This document shows, in pieces, positions 51,390 through 62,741 of a stretch of 64,000 nucleotides of DNA. The stretch spans positions 5,084,001 through 5,148,000 of the forward strand of contig OW051493.1 in NCBI GenBank assembly GCA_932521035.1. Reading direction: 5' to 3'. The DNA is from Oscheius dolichura. Lineage: Eukaryota; Nematoda; Chromadorea; Rhabditida; Rhabditidae. The position numbers and the translations under genes are program-made. The notes beneath the pieces were generated by a model, which was given only the letters and a program-made list of their open reading frames with translations, did no database searches and was not told where the DNA came from. The stretch's first letter is position 1, and each line of letters starts with the position of its first letter.

Positions 51390-54300
51390 ATGGCCGCCCG
51401 GGTTAGACAGCGGAATCGGGCCCCTACAGGGGAGGATGTGATGGCCATTGAACCAGATATGGACTTTTCCTCCGCCGGGCCACATGTACCATTGATATAC
51501 CGGAGGTCAAAAGATAATAAAAGTGATGATGAGGAGACCCTCATCCAGTCTATAGATGTTAGTTGCGTTATTTCCGTTACACCGATAAACGGGTGCTATT
51601 TTTCAGTGCAAATTTTATAAGAAATATTTTTAGAGTGTTGATTCCAATGCCAGCTGGTTCAAACGGACCAGAGAGTCATTACGTGGGGATATTTCTTCAA
51701 TATGTCTTCTGCTATTTTTATATATGCTACAGGTTGGTTATTTTTACTTATTTTATCATATTTTGTGCTGATTATTATATACTAATGCTTATAGGGTATT
51801 CCATTAGGGTTGATCGGTGCCATTCCACTGTTATTGCAAGGAAAACATGTCTCATATACATCACAAGCTCTGTTCTCTTTTGCCTATTGGCCTTTTAGGT
51901 AAACTTTTTTATAACTAATTTATTTCCCCGTTTTAGTCTGAAACTTCTCTGGGCTCCCATTGTCGATTCTATTTATTCAAAGAAAATCGGAAGAAGAAAG
52001 TCGTGGATGGTCCCTTGCCAGTACCTGATCGGATTGTTTATGCTATGTCTATCATTCAAAGTGCCTTATATTATGGGAGAAGAATCAGAAAGTAAGCTTT
52101 TTATGTGTAATTTATCAGATGCATCTGTGATTACTGTTTTATCATTTTTATAATATCATTTTCAGCCAAGGGCCCCAACGTGCTGCTATTAATGTTCATC
52201 TTCTTGCCACTAAATTTTCTGGCCGCCACTCAAGATATTGCCGTTGATGGTTGGGCGCTTACGATTCTTTCAAGGTATTCTATTATTTCCTTACAGAAAA
52301 AAACGTCATGAGATTTTTTACATATTTTTTTCAGAAAAAATGTCGGATATGCCTCTACATGTAATGCTGTTGGTCAAACTGCAGGATTTTTCCTGGGAAA
52401 CGTCGTTTTTCTTACCTTGGAATCGGCTGATTTTGCCAACACGTTCATCCGCTCAAAGGGGGAAGAAAAGCCTTATGGACTAGTCGACCTCGCAGGCATG
52501 TGTCTTTAATTTGTGGAAAGATATTTAAACAGCATATTTATTTAAAAAGTAAGGCTGCGTTTCCATAGTACAGTTTTGTTGATATGAGCTGTCGTTGTCT
52601 ATGAAGTTCGTCCTAACCAATAATATGTGTCGAAAACTTGCATCTCACAACTATTAAAATTAAGGGCTTAGCAAAAAGCTTACCTTGTATTATGAAAATG
52701 ATCATAAACGGCACTCATTCCATATCCTCCTCTTTCGCTTATTATTACAGCGCTCCACCAGTGCCCAAATCTATCCTCTGCTTGCTTTTTCATGTACCTT
52801 TGACGCATAGTGGTATTTATTTATAATGTTGTGATACTTTGCCTGGTAGCTGTATTGGTGCGGGTAGATCCCAACCGTTTCCAAAATCAGTTCGTGTAAC
52901 TTCTCGGATTTACAACTATTGTCTAAATAGGTTTTTGTTTGTTTGATGTTTTAACTTACGAGGGTAAGCAGCTACCATCCATATCAGCAGGGAAAATAAC
53001 ATAATTGTAGGTACATTGGATCGGAATGTTTGAACCATTAGGTTGTTACCTTAAAATCTGTATAAAACTTGAGAGAAAATGGGGGGGGGGGGGGAGTGGG
53101 GTTGAAATGGAGGATTTGCACATCATTAGGGGGGTACTTCTGTTTTAGCGTTGTCTATGTAGTAATGCATTGCTTTCCAAAACGAAAGTGAGTAGGAACG
53201 TCTAGGGAATTGTTTGTTTTAGATGGAATATTCATGACTATGAGCAGAAAATGGAGGGCATGCCTCCTGGGATGGGTCCACCCACTTGTGGCTTTGAAGT
53301 TTCATTTTCTATCAAAGGCGAAAATTAAGCTCAAGTTAAATTTTAGATAATTTGTCTGCGCCTATCACAAGCTAAGAAATGAACGAATGCTTGGCTATTT
53401 CTCAGAAATTTGGGTCGATGGCAATATCTAATTAGAGCTTCCATCGTTAGCCGAATTATCATCTCCTGATCCGCGCACATATTAGATTTGCGATCGCTAC
53501 AGCAATTAGCGATGTAAGCGGCAATGTAGCGGTGATGTAACCAAAAGTTCGCAATAATAAATAAAAATTATTTTTCAGGTTTCGTATTTTTCTGGGGATG
53601 GATCTTCATAGTTTCAACAACTCTTGTCTTGATCTTCAAAAAGGAAGTTGATCACTCTATTGAGAGAAATACGTACGTTTTGTTTTCCAGTTTATTTTTC
53701 TTAGATTAGATACTTTTTAATAATGTTATGTAATTCAAACTAAGTTTCATAAAACTTCAATTCAACACAGGGCTTGAGAGTGGTGCTAGACGTTAGTATA
53801 GGGTGAATGTAAATGACGTTTAGCAAGCATTGTAATTGAACCACAGAACCGGCTCCTCCTATTTAGAGCACGATTTTATGGAGCTTGGAATAGCCTCGCA
53901 GTGAAATTACCAATTTTGGTTGATTGAATCTCGCAAATAGTTAGGAACAGAAAGCTGCATATGACATTTATTTAAAAATAACCTTCAGCGATGGCGAAGA
54001 TGATGAAAAGGAATTGGAATTGGGCATTGTGCAAACCTATGCGGTTCTGTGGAAAATTATAAAATTAAAACCTATGATCTTCATGTGTGCAATTCTGCTC
54101 ACAGGAAAGGTATACCATTTCATTTATTGTGTTAATTATACTAATTTAGGTGGCCTTCGCTGCTACAGACGGAATTACTGGACTCAAACTGATTGACATG
54201 GGAATTCCTAAAGATCGTTTAGCTCAATTTGGACTTTTCTTGACACCTTTACAGGTTTTGTTTTACAGATGTTTGTAATTGGTTTGCGTTAGATTCTGCT

Positions 54301-55047
54301 TCCATGGGTTATTGGTAAATGGACGACAGGCCCCAGACCACTCAACATTTTCCTGTGGGCATATCCTTATCGTCTTTTTGTTGGAGGAGTATATGCAGCT
54401 CTCGTATGGTGGACTCCCAACTTCAAAGGAACTGATGGCGCTTTTCACACTAGTGTCTACGCTGTATGGATTGGTGGTTATGTTTTGCACCAGGTTGGTG
54501 TGTTGGATTAGTCTCTTGCATTTCTTCTAATTTTTTCCCAAAAACGACAATAATTTTGTGACAATGTTTTTCAGATTGCAAGCTACAGCATGTTTGTATC
54601 AATGATGGCTTTTAACGCTCAAGTTTCTGATCCCCGTATTGGAGGAACTTATATGACACTTCTTAATACGTTAAACAATTTGGGAGGAAACTGGCCAGTA
54701 ACCTTAATCCTCTCTGTAACCGACTGGTTTACTTACAAAGACTGTGTAGCAAAGGGAACTAAAAAGTATGCTCTTAACTTAATGCTGTAATGTCTAATTT
54801 TATAGTATCTTGTATGCATGTCATAAGAAAACACTGGCCGATCAATGTACTGCTGGTGGCGATGTCTGTGAAGTTGCATTCGATGGCTATTTTATAACTG
54901 TAGCTATATGTACGACAATAGGTATTTTATGGTAAGCTAGTCGAAAGACGTTTATTTAATTAAACTTTTAGGTACAAAATCTTCTATAATAAAATCAAAT
55001 ATTTACAAAAGATTCCTCGAAAAGATTGGAGTGTCATTAAGAAGTAG
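51390..55047 (+). CDS. SLC33A1: acetyl-coenzyme A transporter (AT-1)
   Basis: Imports acetyl-CoA into the ER/Golgi lumen for protein acetylation. The ATG two nt after TTTTAG gives MAARVRQRNRAPTGEDVMAI. The hydrophilic N-terminus is followed by membrane helices and family strings: CLLLFLYMLQGIPLGLIGAI, VSYTSQALFSFAYWPFSLK, LLWAPIVDSIYSKKIGRRKS, FLAATQDIAVDGWALTILSR, VGYASTCNAVGQTAGFFLGN, AATDGITGLKLIDMGIPKDR, LPWVIGKWTTGPRPLN, SMFVSMMAFNAQVSDPRIGG and TYMTLLNTLNNLGGNWPVTL. It ends DWSVIKK-stop at 55045-55047. About 12 helices and full length. One intron (52496-53578) is far longer than the rest and has a GC donor. Confidence 0.95.
52496..53578 (+). other. 1.08-kb SLC33A1 intron with GC donor and poly-G run
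   Basis: The frame LAG|FVFFWGW is only preserved if the exon ends GCAG at 52495 and the intron begins GCATGT, making a GC-AG intron. It contains a 14-nt G run at 53081-53094. The neighbouring introns of this gene are mostly under 100 nt. No transposon ORF or terminal repeats were found inside. Confidence 0.6.
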
Positions 55048-55509
55048 ATCATCATTATTCATTTCACTTTTGCTTTCTGGGTTCCAACAGCATTTCTGTT
55101 TTCGAGCTTTCCCTTTCTACTTCGTTAGTGACTAGTTTTGTGATGTACAGACTGTGATATTTTTTTAAATTGTGATTGTACAGTTTTATTGTTGTATTTA
55201 TCGATTTTATTCTGTATTCGGTGACGTATGAGTTTTTATACTAGGATTCCATAAAGTATTTTTTTTATCATTTATAAAAATGAAGGAGGTGCGCCGGGGC
55301 AAGTGAGGATCGTTTCGGCCGGAACTGGAGAATTGGGAGGACAGCGAAGCATAAACGGAACAATGCCTTCCTCATCCTAAATGAAGCAATTAGTAAGAGT
55401 GTTGCAGTGTTTCATTTTTCCCGTTTACTTTCCAATCGAGTGATTCTAAAATTGTCCTATCAGGTGACGGCTTGATCTACTCGTAACCCGGTTTGCACAA
55501 TTGTTTTCT
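55048..55509. other. convergent 3' intergenic region
   Basis: AT-rich to about 55285, then abruptly GC-rich. SLC33A1 3' UTR followed by sequence near the stop of the minus-strand secreted-protein model. No exon seen. Confidence 0.4.
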
Positions 55510-55921
55510 CTAAAACAATGACGCACGACCACATCCGGTTATTTTTGTAACGCGCAGCCATTTCAGATCAACCCGTGATCTGTTTTCCAGGCGTAAACTT
55601 ACGTTTTGGTCGAATTCCCAAACTCCCTCCTCTCTCTTGCACACGAAGGGCACGACAGTCGACACTAGAAGAGGACGGAAATTATAGGGGGAGCTGGCAA
55701 GGAACTCACAATTGCCGGCGGTCTGGGTGGTGTTGCGGCAGATGCCGGCCATGACGAGGTTATCCTTGAGGTGAACGCGGACAATCTTGAACTGATTCTG
55801 TTCTACACATTCAGTTCTACATACTGAAGCGAATATTATATGGGAAATGAGTGGACTCACATCCGACGTGTCCGGTATAGACGACGGAGGCGAGAAGGGA
55901 AAAAAGAAGGACGATAAGCAT
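55510..55921 (-). CDS. tentative small secreted protein
   Basis: Minus-strand exons: MLIVLLFSLLASVVYTGHVG (signal peptide) up to a GTGAGT donor, then CRTECVEQNQFKIVRVHLKD and NLVMAGICRNTTQTAGNC up to another GTGAGT. The last exon contains VVPFVCKREEGVWEFDQN, then runs on to the stop at 55510-55512 or splices at a GTAAGT after DQN. The mature part would be about 60-100 residues with several cysteines (CRTEC, ICRN, NC, FVCK) and an N-glycosylation site NTT. No family recognised; the exon chain is by eye. Confidence 0.45.
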
Positions 55922-57475
55922 GACTGAAACGACAAGAATTGGAAGGGGAGGACACGGGTCGAAGACGGCTCGGACACAACGAGGTCAGACCGCAATTGGC
56001 AGAGCGTAAAACTGGTCGCCGTCTCTATTGTCAAAAAAATTGAAGAAGACGTTCAGGGGCGGATCGCTGTTTTCGACGGGCAGCTCTTTACAAACAGACG
56101 AAATGAAACAATGTATCGAATGGGGGCAGATGACCGCAGAGGGAGACGTGTTTTGGTCGGCGGAGAGGGCCGAGGGCCGCTTTATGTAGCTGAATCACCG
56201 GGGGCCTGTGGTTGCCCTTTGTTCCCAGTAGAAACTGTTACAATTTCATGTTAATAGGCAAAAAGACATCTAATTGTAACCACATTAACGATGGCGGAAC
56301 TGGCGACGACCCGGTCCAAAGCTGAGCAATCAACCGGCGTGGTCACCGTTACATTTATTCATGGGAATATCATCAGCAGGAGGCATTTCAGAACCATTCC
56401 ATCTACCGGGAACTGTTCAACGATATCGTTAGACGTGGTCGGCCGAAGAGGAGTCCGTTGTTTACTTTTGGTCGTCGGCTATTTACGGTGGACGGATGTT
56501 TTATTCGAAGTAGCTGGTGAACTTCGGGATAGAGGAGGCAGGGAGTGTTCCCCGCTAAACCATCAGTTCGATGTCCACAAGAAATCTCCAATAGAGAGAG
56601 TGATACCGGTTGTATACCCTCTTTCATCCACCAAGCCTGCTCCCCTCCGCCTCAGTTCAAGTAATCCTAACTCCCCCCATAAATTGTATAAATATCCAGA
56701 TAGACACCCATCGCCAGCAGCACTAGTCCCGGGTCGAGCGGGCCCGTCCACCTTGTCCGTCTGTATGTTGGTCTCTGCCGAACGGGGAGAACTGTAGAGT
56801 CGAATCAGCGGTGGTGACATTGGAGGACCCGCTTCGTGTAACAAAGGCCAAAGAGTTTGACAGAACCAGATGGCAATTCCAATTTAATTCGGATCTAAAG
56901 CGTTCCCCTGCCCCTGAATGACCTTCCTCTCGAGCGGTGAACTTCTTGGGTTGTCCTTGGATTGCCCCGGGAATATCTTGGGCTTTGTGAAACAGTCCGT
57001 CTAGCTGTCTCATTAACCGGGGCCGTGTGTGACCAGTCCGGAACCAGTCGAAGTTGGCACTCATGTGACCCGGGAAGCAGTAATTGTGGCTGAACTGAAC
57101 TGCTTCTCCCTCTCTACAGTCCCTGACAAGGGTCTTTTTCGAACAGGGAAACAGTCGACAACGGAAAAGGTTCGACAGTGACCTTACTTTACTACGAGTC
57201 GAGAAGGAAATTGTACGGCGAAAACGAGGGGCCTGTTTCCGAACTGATTGCCTCATTGTGGTTGTGAAAATCTGTGTTCTGGCTTCAACCTTCGACCGCC
57301 AGTCGATTGCTTGTGGGGACAGTTCTCCTCGGGGAACAAACTAGGGACGGACGAGGGTCGACTGCCCGAAGCGGCTCGTGCTAGAATAAACACGGGCAAT
57401 GGCCGGCATCATTTGTGCTGACAAAAGGATCCTCCCCGTATCAGTGCAAGACGATAAGCCCTGCCAAACGCAGCC
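55922..57475. other. GC-rich intergenic region
   Basis: The promoter of the secreted-protein model lies on one side and that of the GST on the other. Open frames at 56291-56797 (+) and 56723-57256 (-) overlap each other and show no motif, so I do not call them genes. No repeats of note. Confidence 0.35.
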
Positions 57476-58243
57476 ATGGCCCACTACAAGCTCACGTACT
57501 TCCCTCTCCGCGGAGCAGCCGAGATCATCCGCCAGGTAGGTCACCATTTACTTCCTATCCTCTGATAATTCCATCTAAAAAGGAGTACTGTATCTTTAGA
57601 TCTTTGCGGCAGCCGGCCAAGAGTACGAGGATGTCCGCATCCCCCGGGAAGACTGGCCCTCCCTCAAGGATAACTACCCATTCGGGCAGCTGCCGGTCCT
57701 CGAAGTCGACGGCAAGGAACTGCCCCAGTCGTACGCCATCTGCCGCTATCTGGCTAGGGAGTTTGGTCAGTACTGCTGCACCCTCTTTGCACCATAGAAA
57801 TTCCAGGCCTGGCCGGCCAGAACCCGTGGGAAGAGGCCCTGGTGGACTCGTTGGCTGATCAACTCAAAGATGTACAGAATGAAATTCGCCCTTATTTTAT
57901 CGTGTCCGTCGGATTTGGAGAGGGAGATCTGGTGGGGGCAGACGAGGGGGAGAGGATAACATTCTAATTTTAGGAGCAGTTGAAGAGAGACGTGCTGCTG
58001 CCCGCCACGCAGAAGGCCTTCACCCTCTTCACGAACTTCCTCAAGAAGAATTCCTCCGGCTACCTCGTCGGCAACGGGCTGACCTGGGTCGACCTGCTCC
58101 TGGCCGAGAATGTCTCCAACCTGGCCGGAAAGGCCCCCGAATCACTTGATGACTTCCCCGAGATTTTGGCTCACCTGGACAAGATTCACTCCATCCCGGC
58201 CATCAAACACTGGCGGGAGACCCGACCCAAGACCCCCTTCTAG
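57476..58243 (+). CDS. glutathione S-transferase, sigma-class-like
   Basis: A cytosolic phase II detoxification or prostaglandin-type GST. Exon 1 (ATG 57476, two nt after GCAG) gives MAHYKLTYFPLRGAAEIIRQ with the catalytic Tyr of YKLTYFPLRG. Exon 2: IFAAAGQEYEDVRIPREDWP, FGQLPVLEVDGKELPQSYAI, carrying the cis-Pro (LPVL) and the glutathione-binding QS. Exons 3-4: the C-terminal helical domain, ALVDSLADQLKDVQNEIRPY, GYLVGNGLTWVDLLLAENVS (the N-capping/hydrophobic-staple region) and HSIPAIKHWRETRPKTPF-stop at 58241-58243. About 205 residues, a normal length. AATAAA lies near 58260. Confidence 0.95.
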
Positions 58244-59017
58244 AGATCTTTCCCCGTTTAAATAAAAGTCCCGAAAGTCCAAAGAAACATGTCGGGATTA
58301 GTTTTCTTGAGGGGGGAGACGGCTCAAGCACCAAAAACTCCTCTCCGCTCTTTAGTTTCTCGCCCCCTGTTGAATAGTTTCTCATATCTCTGTCAAAAAC
58401 AGAAAAGATGAAAAACAAACACAAGGTGTCACACGTCCTCATAGCTCCGAGAGTGTAAAACCGAAGCGACACACGTGACGTCACCCGGCCTGCGGCCAAT
58501 TCAGCACTCGGCCGCTAATAATCAGCACGGCTCGGCTGGCCGATCGACTCGGCTCTTCATTATTTTGGTCATTTTGACGGATAGATCCAGGTCGGGGCCG
58601 CCTCGTAAACAGAGGAGGAGCGGCCCTAACTGAATCACGCCGGCCACCCTCCGGGCCCCTCCTTACCGCCCTAATGTTCTTTGCACAATGCCTCGTCCGC
58701 CGAGTGCACTTCCCTTATTTTCAGAAGCCGTTAGTACTAGAGACGCAGGTTTTTACGTCTACCTACTGCTGCCCCATTTTTACACATATGCCCTCTTCTT
58801 TTCCCTCAATAGACTAAAAGAAACAGAAGTCTGCTGGTCCTCCTCTATTTTAATCCGTTCTCCTTATTATTTTGGGTTCATTTCCCTTCCCCGCCACCTC
58901 CCCTCCATATTCTACATGTTATTTCCTTCCGGGACCAATTCTTCAGACGGAAGTGCCGTGGGGTGCCGCTTTCATTGAGAAGTCTCCAATTTCCAGGTCG
59001 ATGCGGCGTCGACGTCG
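58244..59017 (+). promoter_or_regulatory. upstream region and 5' leader of the channel gene, with overlapping uORF
   Basis: GC-rich spacer after the GST, with a CAAT/palindrome-rich patch near 58470-58560 (TGACGTCA at 58477-58484, a CRE-like octamer). A TTTCCAG acceptor lies near 58995. Between it and the channel start, a 7-codon uORF (ATG 59001 to TGA 59019-59021, MRRRRR) overlaps the main ATG at 59018 in an ATGA arrangement. Confidence 0.4.
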
Positions 59018-61115
59018 ATGAGGCTCTTCCTATATCCAGTTGTCCTCGCCCTCCTCTGCGTATCACTTTCTCTCGGAGGTCGACGCGTAAAACCGAAATC
59101 TTGGTGAGTGTCTTTCGCTCTTTTTTTGGGTTTTATAGAGGGGTCTCATGCCACGCGGAAACGAGGGTAGACTGGAATTTGGACGGGGTCTCCCATTAGA
59201 AACGGCCCGTTGTCCTGGAGTGGGCACAGAATATTCGTGCCGGCCATTCAAAGTCAGCCACCTCGTTGCTCATTAGCCAGCATGAAGAAAGGCCGATGCC
59301 GGCAGAGTTCTCAAATTTCGAGCCACGCGCTGATGAATAATGTACTTCCGAGAGGACTTTAAAAAACACCAATGACCGCGGTTCAGTAAGAGGACAGCCT
59401 TCAACCGGAGGACCACCAACTACCAGGCATGGAGGGAGCAGATGACCGTCTGCGACCTCCTCCAGGAGTACGACTCCGCTGTCCGGCCATCGGGGAGGAC
59501 GCCCTGGAGCAGCCAGAGTATGCTTTCTGTTGTATATATTTGCCCTTTTTACAGAGGGCCCCGTTGTGGTGACCACGAGTCTGGATGTCCGGTCCATCTC
59601 GGCCGTCTCTGAAAAGAACATGGTAAGTGCTGAGTGTCTTCTCTGAAATAACATTTTTCCTTCAGGAGTTTGTGGCCCAGTTCCGTTTCCGCCAAGAATG
59701 GTATGACGACCGGCTGCGATTCATCGAGCACCAGGGACCCCTCTCGCCGGACTACAGGTAATCTCTCTCCTCGTAGAGTCCCATCCCTTTAGGAACTTTG
59801 AATTTATCCACGTGGCCCGTGACCAGCGTCTTTGGATCCCCGATACGTTTTTCCAAAATGAGCGAAAGGGATGGTACCATCTGCTGGACCAGGAGAACAA
59901 GTTCCTGAAGATCCGCTCAGACGGAAAACTGATCTACGACCGGAGGCTGACTCTCCACCTGGCCTGCTCGATGCACCTGTCGCGCTACCCGATGGACACC
60001 CAGAACTGCGAGATAGCCTTCGCCTCGTGTGAGTCGGCCCCAGTCTGTCCCTATTGTTCGATCCCTGTTCAGATGCCTACACCACGGACGACATTAAGTA
60101 CGAGTGGGACATGGATGCCATCAAGTTCCACGTGGGGGCCAATGGTGCTCTGCCAAACTTTGATATCGCAGAGTTCAAAAATGGCACGTGCCATTCCAAG
60201 ACCAATACCGGTATGTCCACTCTGAATAGGGAGAGCAACAGATCACAGGGGAATACTCATGTCTGAAGGTGGAGCTGAAGCTGAAGAGGGTCTTCTCCTT
60301 CTTCCTCCTCCAGCTGTACATTCCCTCGTCCATGCTGGTCGGGGTGGCCTGGGTCTCCTACTGGATCGACTGGAAGTCGACCGCGGCCAGAGTACCCCTG
60401 GCCATTATCACCTTGCTCACGATGATCTCCACCTCCCACGGTGAGTATTCAAACGGATCTCCCAAAGATGACGTGAGTGCCGAAAATGAGATGCAATTGC
60501 AGCTGTCAACTCCAATCTGCCTCCGGTCAGCTATGCCAAGTCCATAGATGTTTGGGTCGGGGCGTGTGTCGTCTTCATCTTCTTCTCCCTGATCGAGTAC
60601 GCCGTCGTCAATTACATGGGCATCATGGACGAGCACCGGCAGATGAGGAAGGCCGCCTGCAACAGGAGCCGGCTGTCGAATGTCATCGACGCGGACCACT
60701 ACATGCAGAGTGCTGAGATGATGACCTCGCCGACCTCCATGGCCGACTTCAGTCCCCAGGAGAAGAAGCGACTGCTCCGGAGGAAGAGGAAAAAGTCATT
60801 CGAACTGCGAGAAGGGGCCGGGATGCATGAGATGGCCGACATGGGGCCGCCGAGAAATGCGGGGATGGCCGAGGAGGGCTGGACATTCCACGACACGACG
60901 GACCTCGTCTACATCGGGCAGAGGAAACGGGTAGAACTCGTGCGCTGGTGCAGTGTCCTCTCCTCCCGGGGACGCGCCGAACGCATTGATATCATGGCCA
61001 GGTGAGCCCGAGCCATCCGCCTCAATCTCCTCGTTTCAGGATTATCTTTCCCTTTTGTTTCATATTCTTTAATATCGCCTACTGGTCCATCTACCTAGAC
61101 GAAGAAAGAGCATGA
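59018..61115 (+). CDS. Cys-loop ligand-gated anion channel, GluCl-like
   Basis: A pentameric chloride channel subunit. The signal peptide [20 protein letters not shown] is followed by [18 protein letters not shown], the ligand-domain exon [42 protein letters not shown], the Cys-loop [15 protein letters not shown], and [18 protein letters not shown]. The second disulphide pair typical of GluCl/glycine receptors is present ([14 protein letters not shown]). M1-M3 read [37 protein letters not shown] and [16 protein letters not shown] long basic M3-M4 loop follows. M4 ends YLDEERA-stop at 61113-61115. The selectivity motif before M2 is TAAR rather than the usual PAR. The M3 Gly associated with macrocyclic-lactone binding is present (WVGAC). 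Glutamate is the likeliest ligand; other anionic LGIC ligands are possible. Confidence 0.88.
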
Positions 61116-61220
61116 ATAAAGTCTTTTTATCCCTTGTCGAGTCGAGTTAAGCTACCCGAGCCGGCCCTGGCAGTCATTATCCATTGCTGCCTTCATTGTA
61201 GACGGTGTCTATTCAGAAGT

Positions 61221-61655
61221 ATGGCCACCCGCACTTGCCTTCTGCTGTCCGCCCTTGTCGGCCTCTTGGCCGCGTCATCCGGCGTCATCCGGCCATTAAT
61301 TGATCCTCCTCGGGATTCGATCTTCGCTTCTGAGGCTGCTAAGATTAAGAAGTATTTGAGCCAGCTGTCCCTCGCGCAACTGGTAAGCCCCGTGTATGTC
61401 AAGTACGGATCCATGGAACGACTCGGCGCCTCCGGCTTCTGGAACCTGCAGAAAGCCCTGCACGTGATGGATCAACAGGCAAAGGCCAGAGTCTCCGGCC
61501 AGATCAGCAACGAGATCGCCTATCTCAAGAACATCGCGGCCAGTGCCAATCCTCCTATCATCGTGAGCAAAAGGAGCGCCCACTTTCCTATGGACTTCGG
61601 AGACCACAAGCTCGTCTTCCTCGTCAGTGATATCATCGTTCCGGACGGGCAATAA
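61221..61655 (+). CDS. short secretory precursor (possible peptide prohormone)
   Basis: An intronless 144-codon frame. The signal peptide MATRTCLLLSALVGLLAAS precedes a 120-residue chain with no membrane segment, containing IKKYLSQLSLAQL and GSMERLGASGFWNLQKALHV, with a KR site (IIVSKRSAHFPMDFGD) near the C-terminus. It ends VPDGQ-stop. The TAA lies inside the AATAAA at 61651-61656. The 105-nt gap from the channel stop, with TTCAG four nt before the ATG, suggests a downstream operon gene. I recognise no family. A GTAAGC after AQL could be a donor, so a spliced form is possible. Confidence 0.6.
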   Translation: MATRTCLLLSALVGLLAASSGVIRPLIDPPRDSIFASEAAKIKKYLSQLSLAQLVSPVYVKYGSMERLGASGFWNLQKALHVMDQQAKARVSGQISNEIAYLKNIAASANPPIIVSKRSAHFPMDFGDHKLVFLVSDIIVPDGQ

Positions 61656-61703
61656 AGTTATGGCCACGCGTCAAAATAATTCTTCTCTTTTTATATGAAA
61701 GTA

Positions 61704-62741
61704 TCAAAATTTGGGTCGGTAGGACTCGTAGTAGGGCAGGATGTACTTGATGTTGACGAAGGCCGTCGGTCCGCCACACTTCTCCAAACTTACCAGGGCC
61801 TTCTCCGTCTCCATTTCTAAGGCACTCGACCCTCTCCAAGACTGGTCTACTTTGCCTGTATTCTCATAATAACGGCTGGCTGGCTGCTCACGTAAAGGGG
61901 GCAGGAGTTGTCTGTAGAAGGGGACTAGCGAGGGGCCGACGATCTTCGCCACCCGAGCCATCAGCCGCAGCCCCGTCCTTTTCTTGGCCTCGTCCAGCGA
62001 GGACAGCATCGACCGAAAACCTCGTACCTGGAAAGAACCTCGCGTGTACTAGAGGAGATCTTTTACCAATTGGGGAAGAGAGTCGAGCACAGGTTCGGCA
62101 CTGCTGACCGCCTCCAGCAAATCACTCACTCCCCACTCTGCCACATTCCTCAATGGCTGTTGCAGGGCATCCAACCCCAGGGAGAACTTTTGGAACAACA
62201 TGGAGAGCTCCTCGTCGGATAGGTGTCGCGGCGCGCGAGACCAGCGGAGAGCACGTGGTGGTTCCCCGCTACCGCCTTTATGTTCGAGGACCACCGGCAG
62301 ATCACCTCGGTTGTATAATATGGCGAACTTTTGAGTGTCTTCTGACTGCATCTTTTGATCTTGGAGGGACCAGCCAAGTACCTGTGCTTCAGCCGATCGG
62401 GATCTCTTCATGATGCTTTTAGGCGGCTGGACTGCGACGTTCTTTTGACTCACCTGTAGGGAGAAGGGAGGGACTTGTCTCTGGGGGGCCTTTGGGGGAC
62501 GCTGGAAGCGGACAGTCCGAGAATTTTCCTTCACTATGTCCCGTCCATGGTAGATGAAGGGCTTCCGCGACTGTCTCACGTCCTCCAGCAGGAAATCGAT
62601 GGGCCGTCTGTAGAGGGAACAGTTAAAAGGGGAAGGGGAAATACCCTCAGGCGGGCTGGGCGTCAGGGGTCGATACGGACTAGCCGGCTGATGATGATAA
62701 GCCTCGCTAATCCCGGGGCGATTAGCCTCACCGGGACTCAT
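61704..62741 (-). CDS. PACRG: PACRG-family protein (Parkin co-regulated gene-like)
   Basis: A microtubule-lumen protein of ciliary and axonemal doublets. The conserved C-terminal HEAT-like domain starts at AILYNRGDLPVVLEHKGG and continues ALRWSRAPRHLSDEELSMLF, FSLGLDALQQPLRNVAEWG, and PQL|VRGFRSMLSSLDEAKKRT across a 38-nt intron near 62028-62065. It goes on with LMARVAKIVGPSLVPFYRQL and CGGPTAFVNIKYILPYYESY, ending RPKF-stop at 61704-61706. The ER/YERGD...LEH and YYRQxLP...FINIKY...YES signatures match PACRG. The N-terminal about 130 residues are Pro/Arg-rich (MSPGEANRPGISEAYHHQPA) and not shared with known PACRG. The ATG is 62739-62741. The stop lies only about 50 nt from the convergent gene. 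Confidence 0.85.

Noticed and set aside
56291-57256. 168- and 177-codon open frames on opposite strands
   Set aside because: They overlap each other, lack recognisable motifs and splice support, and are typical of GC-rich DNA.
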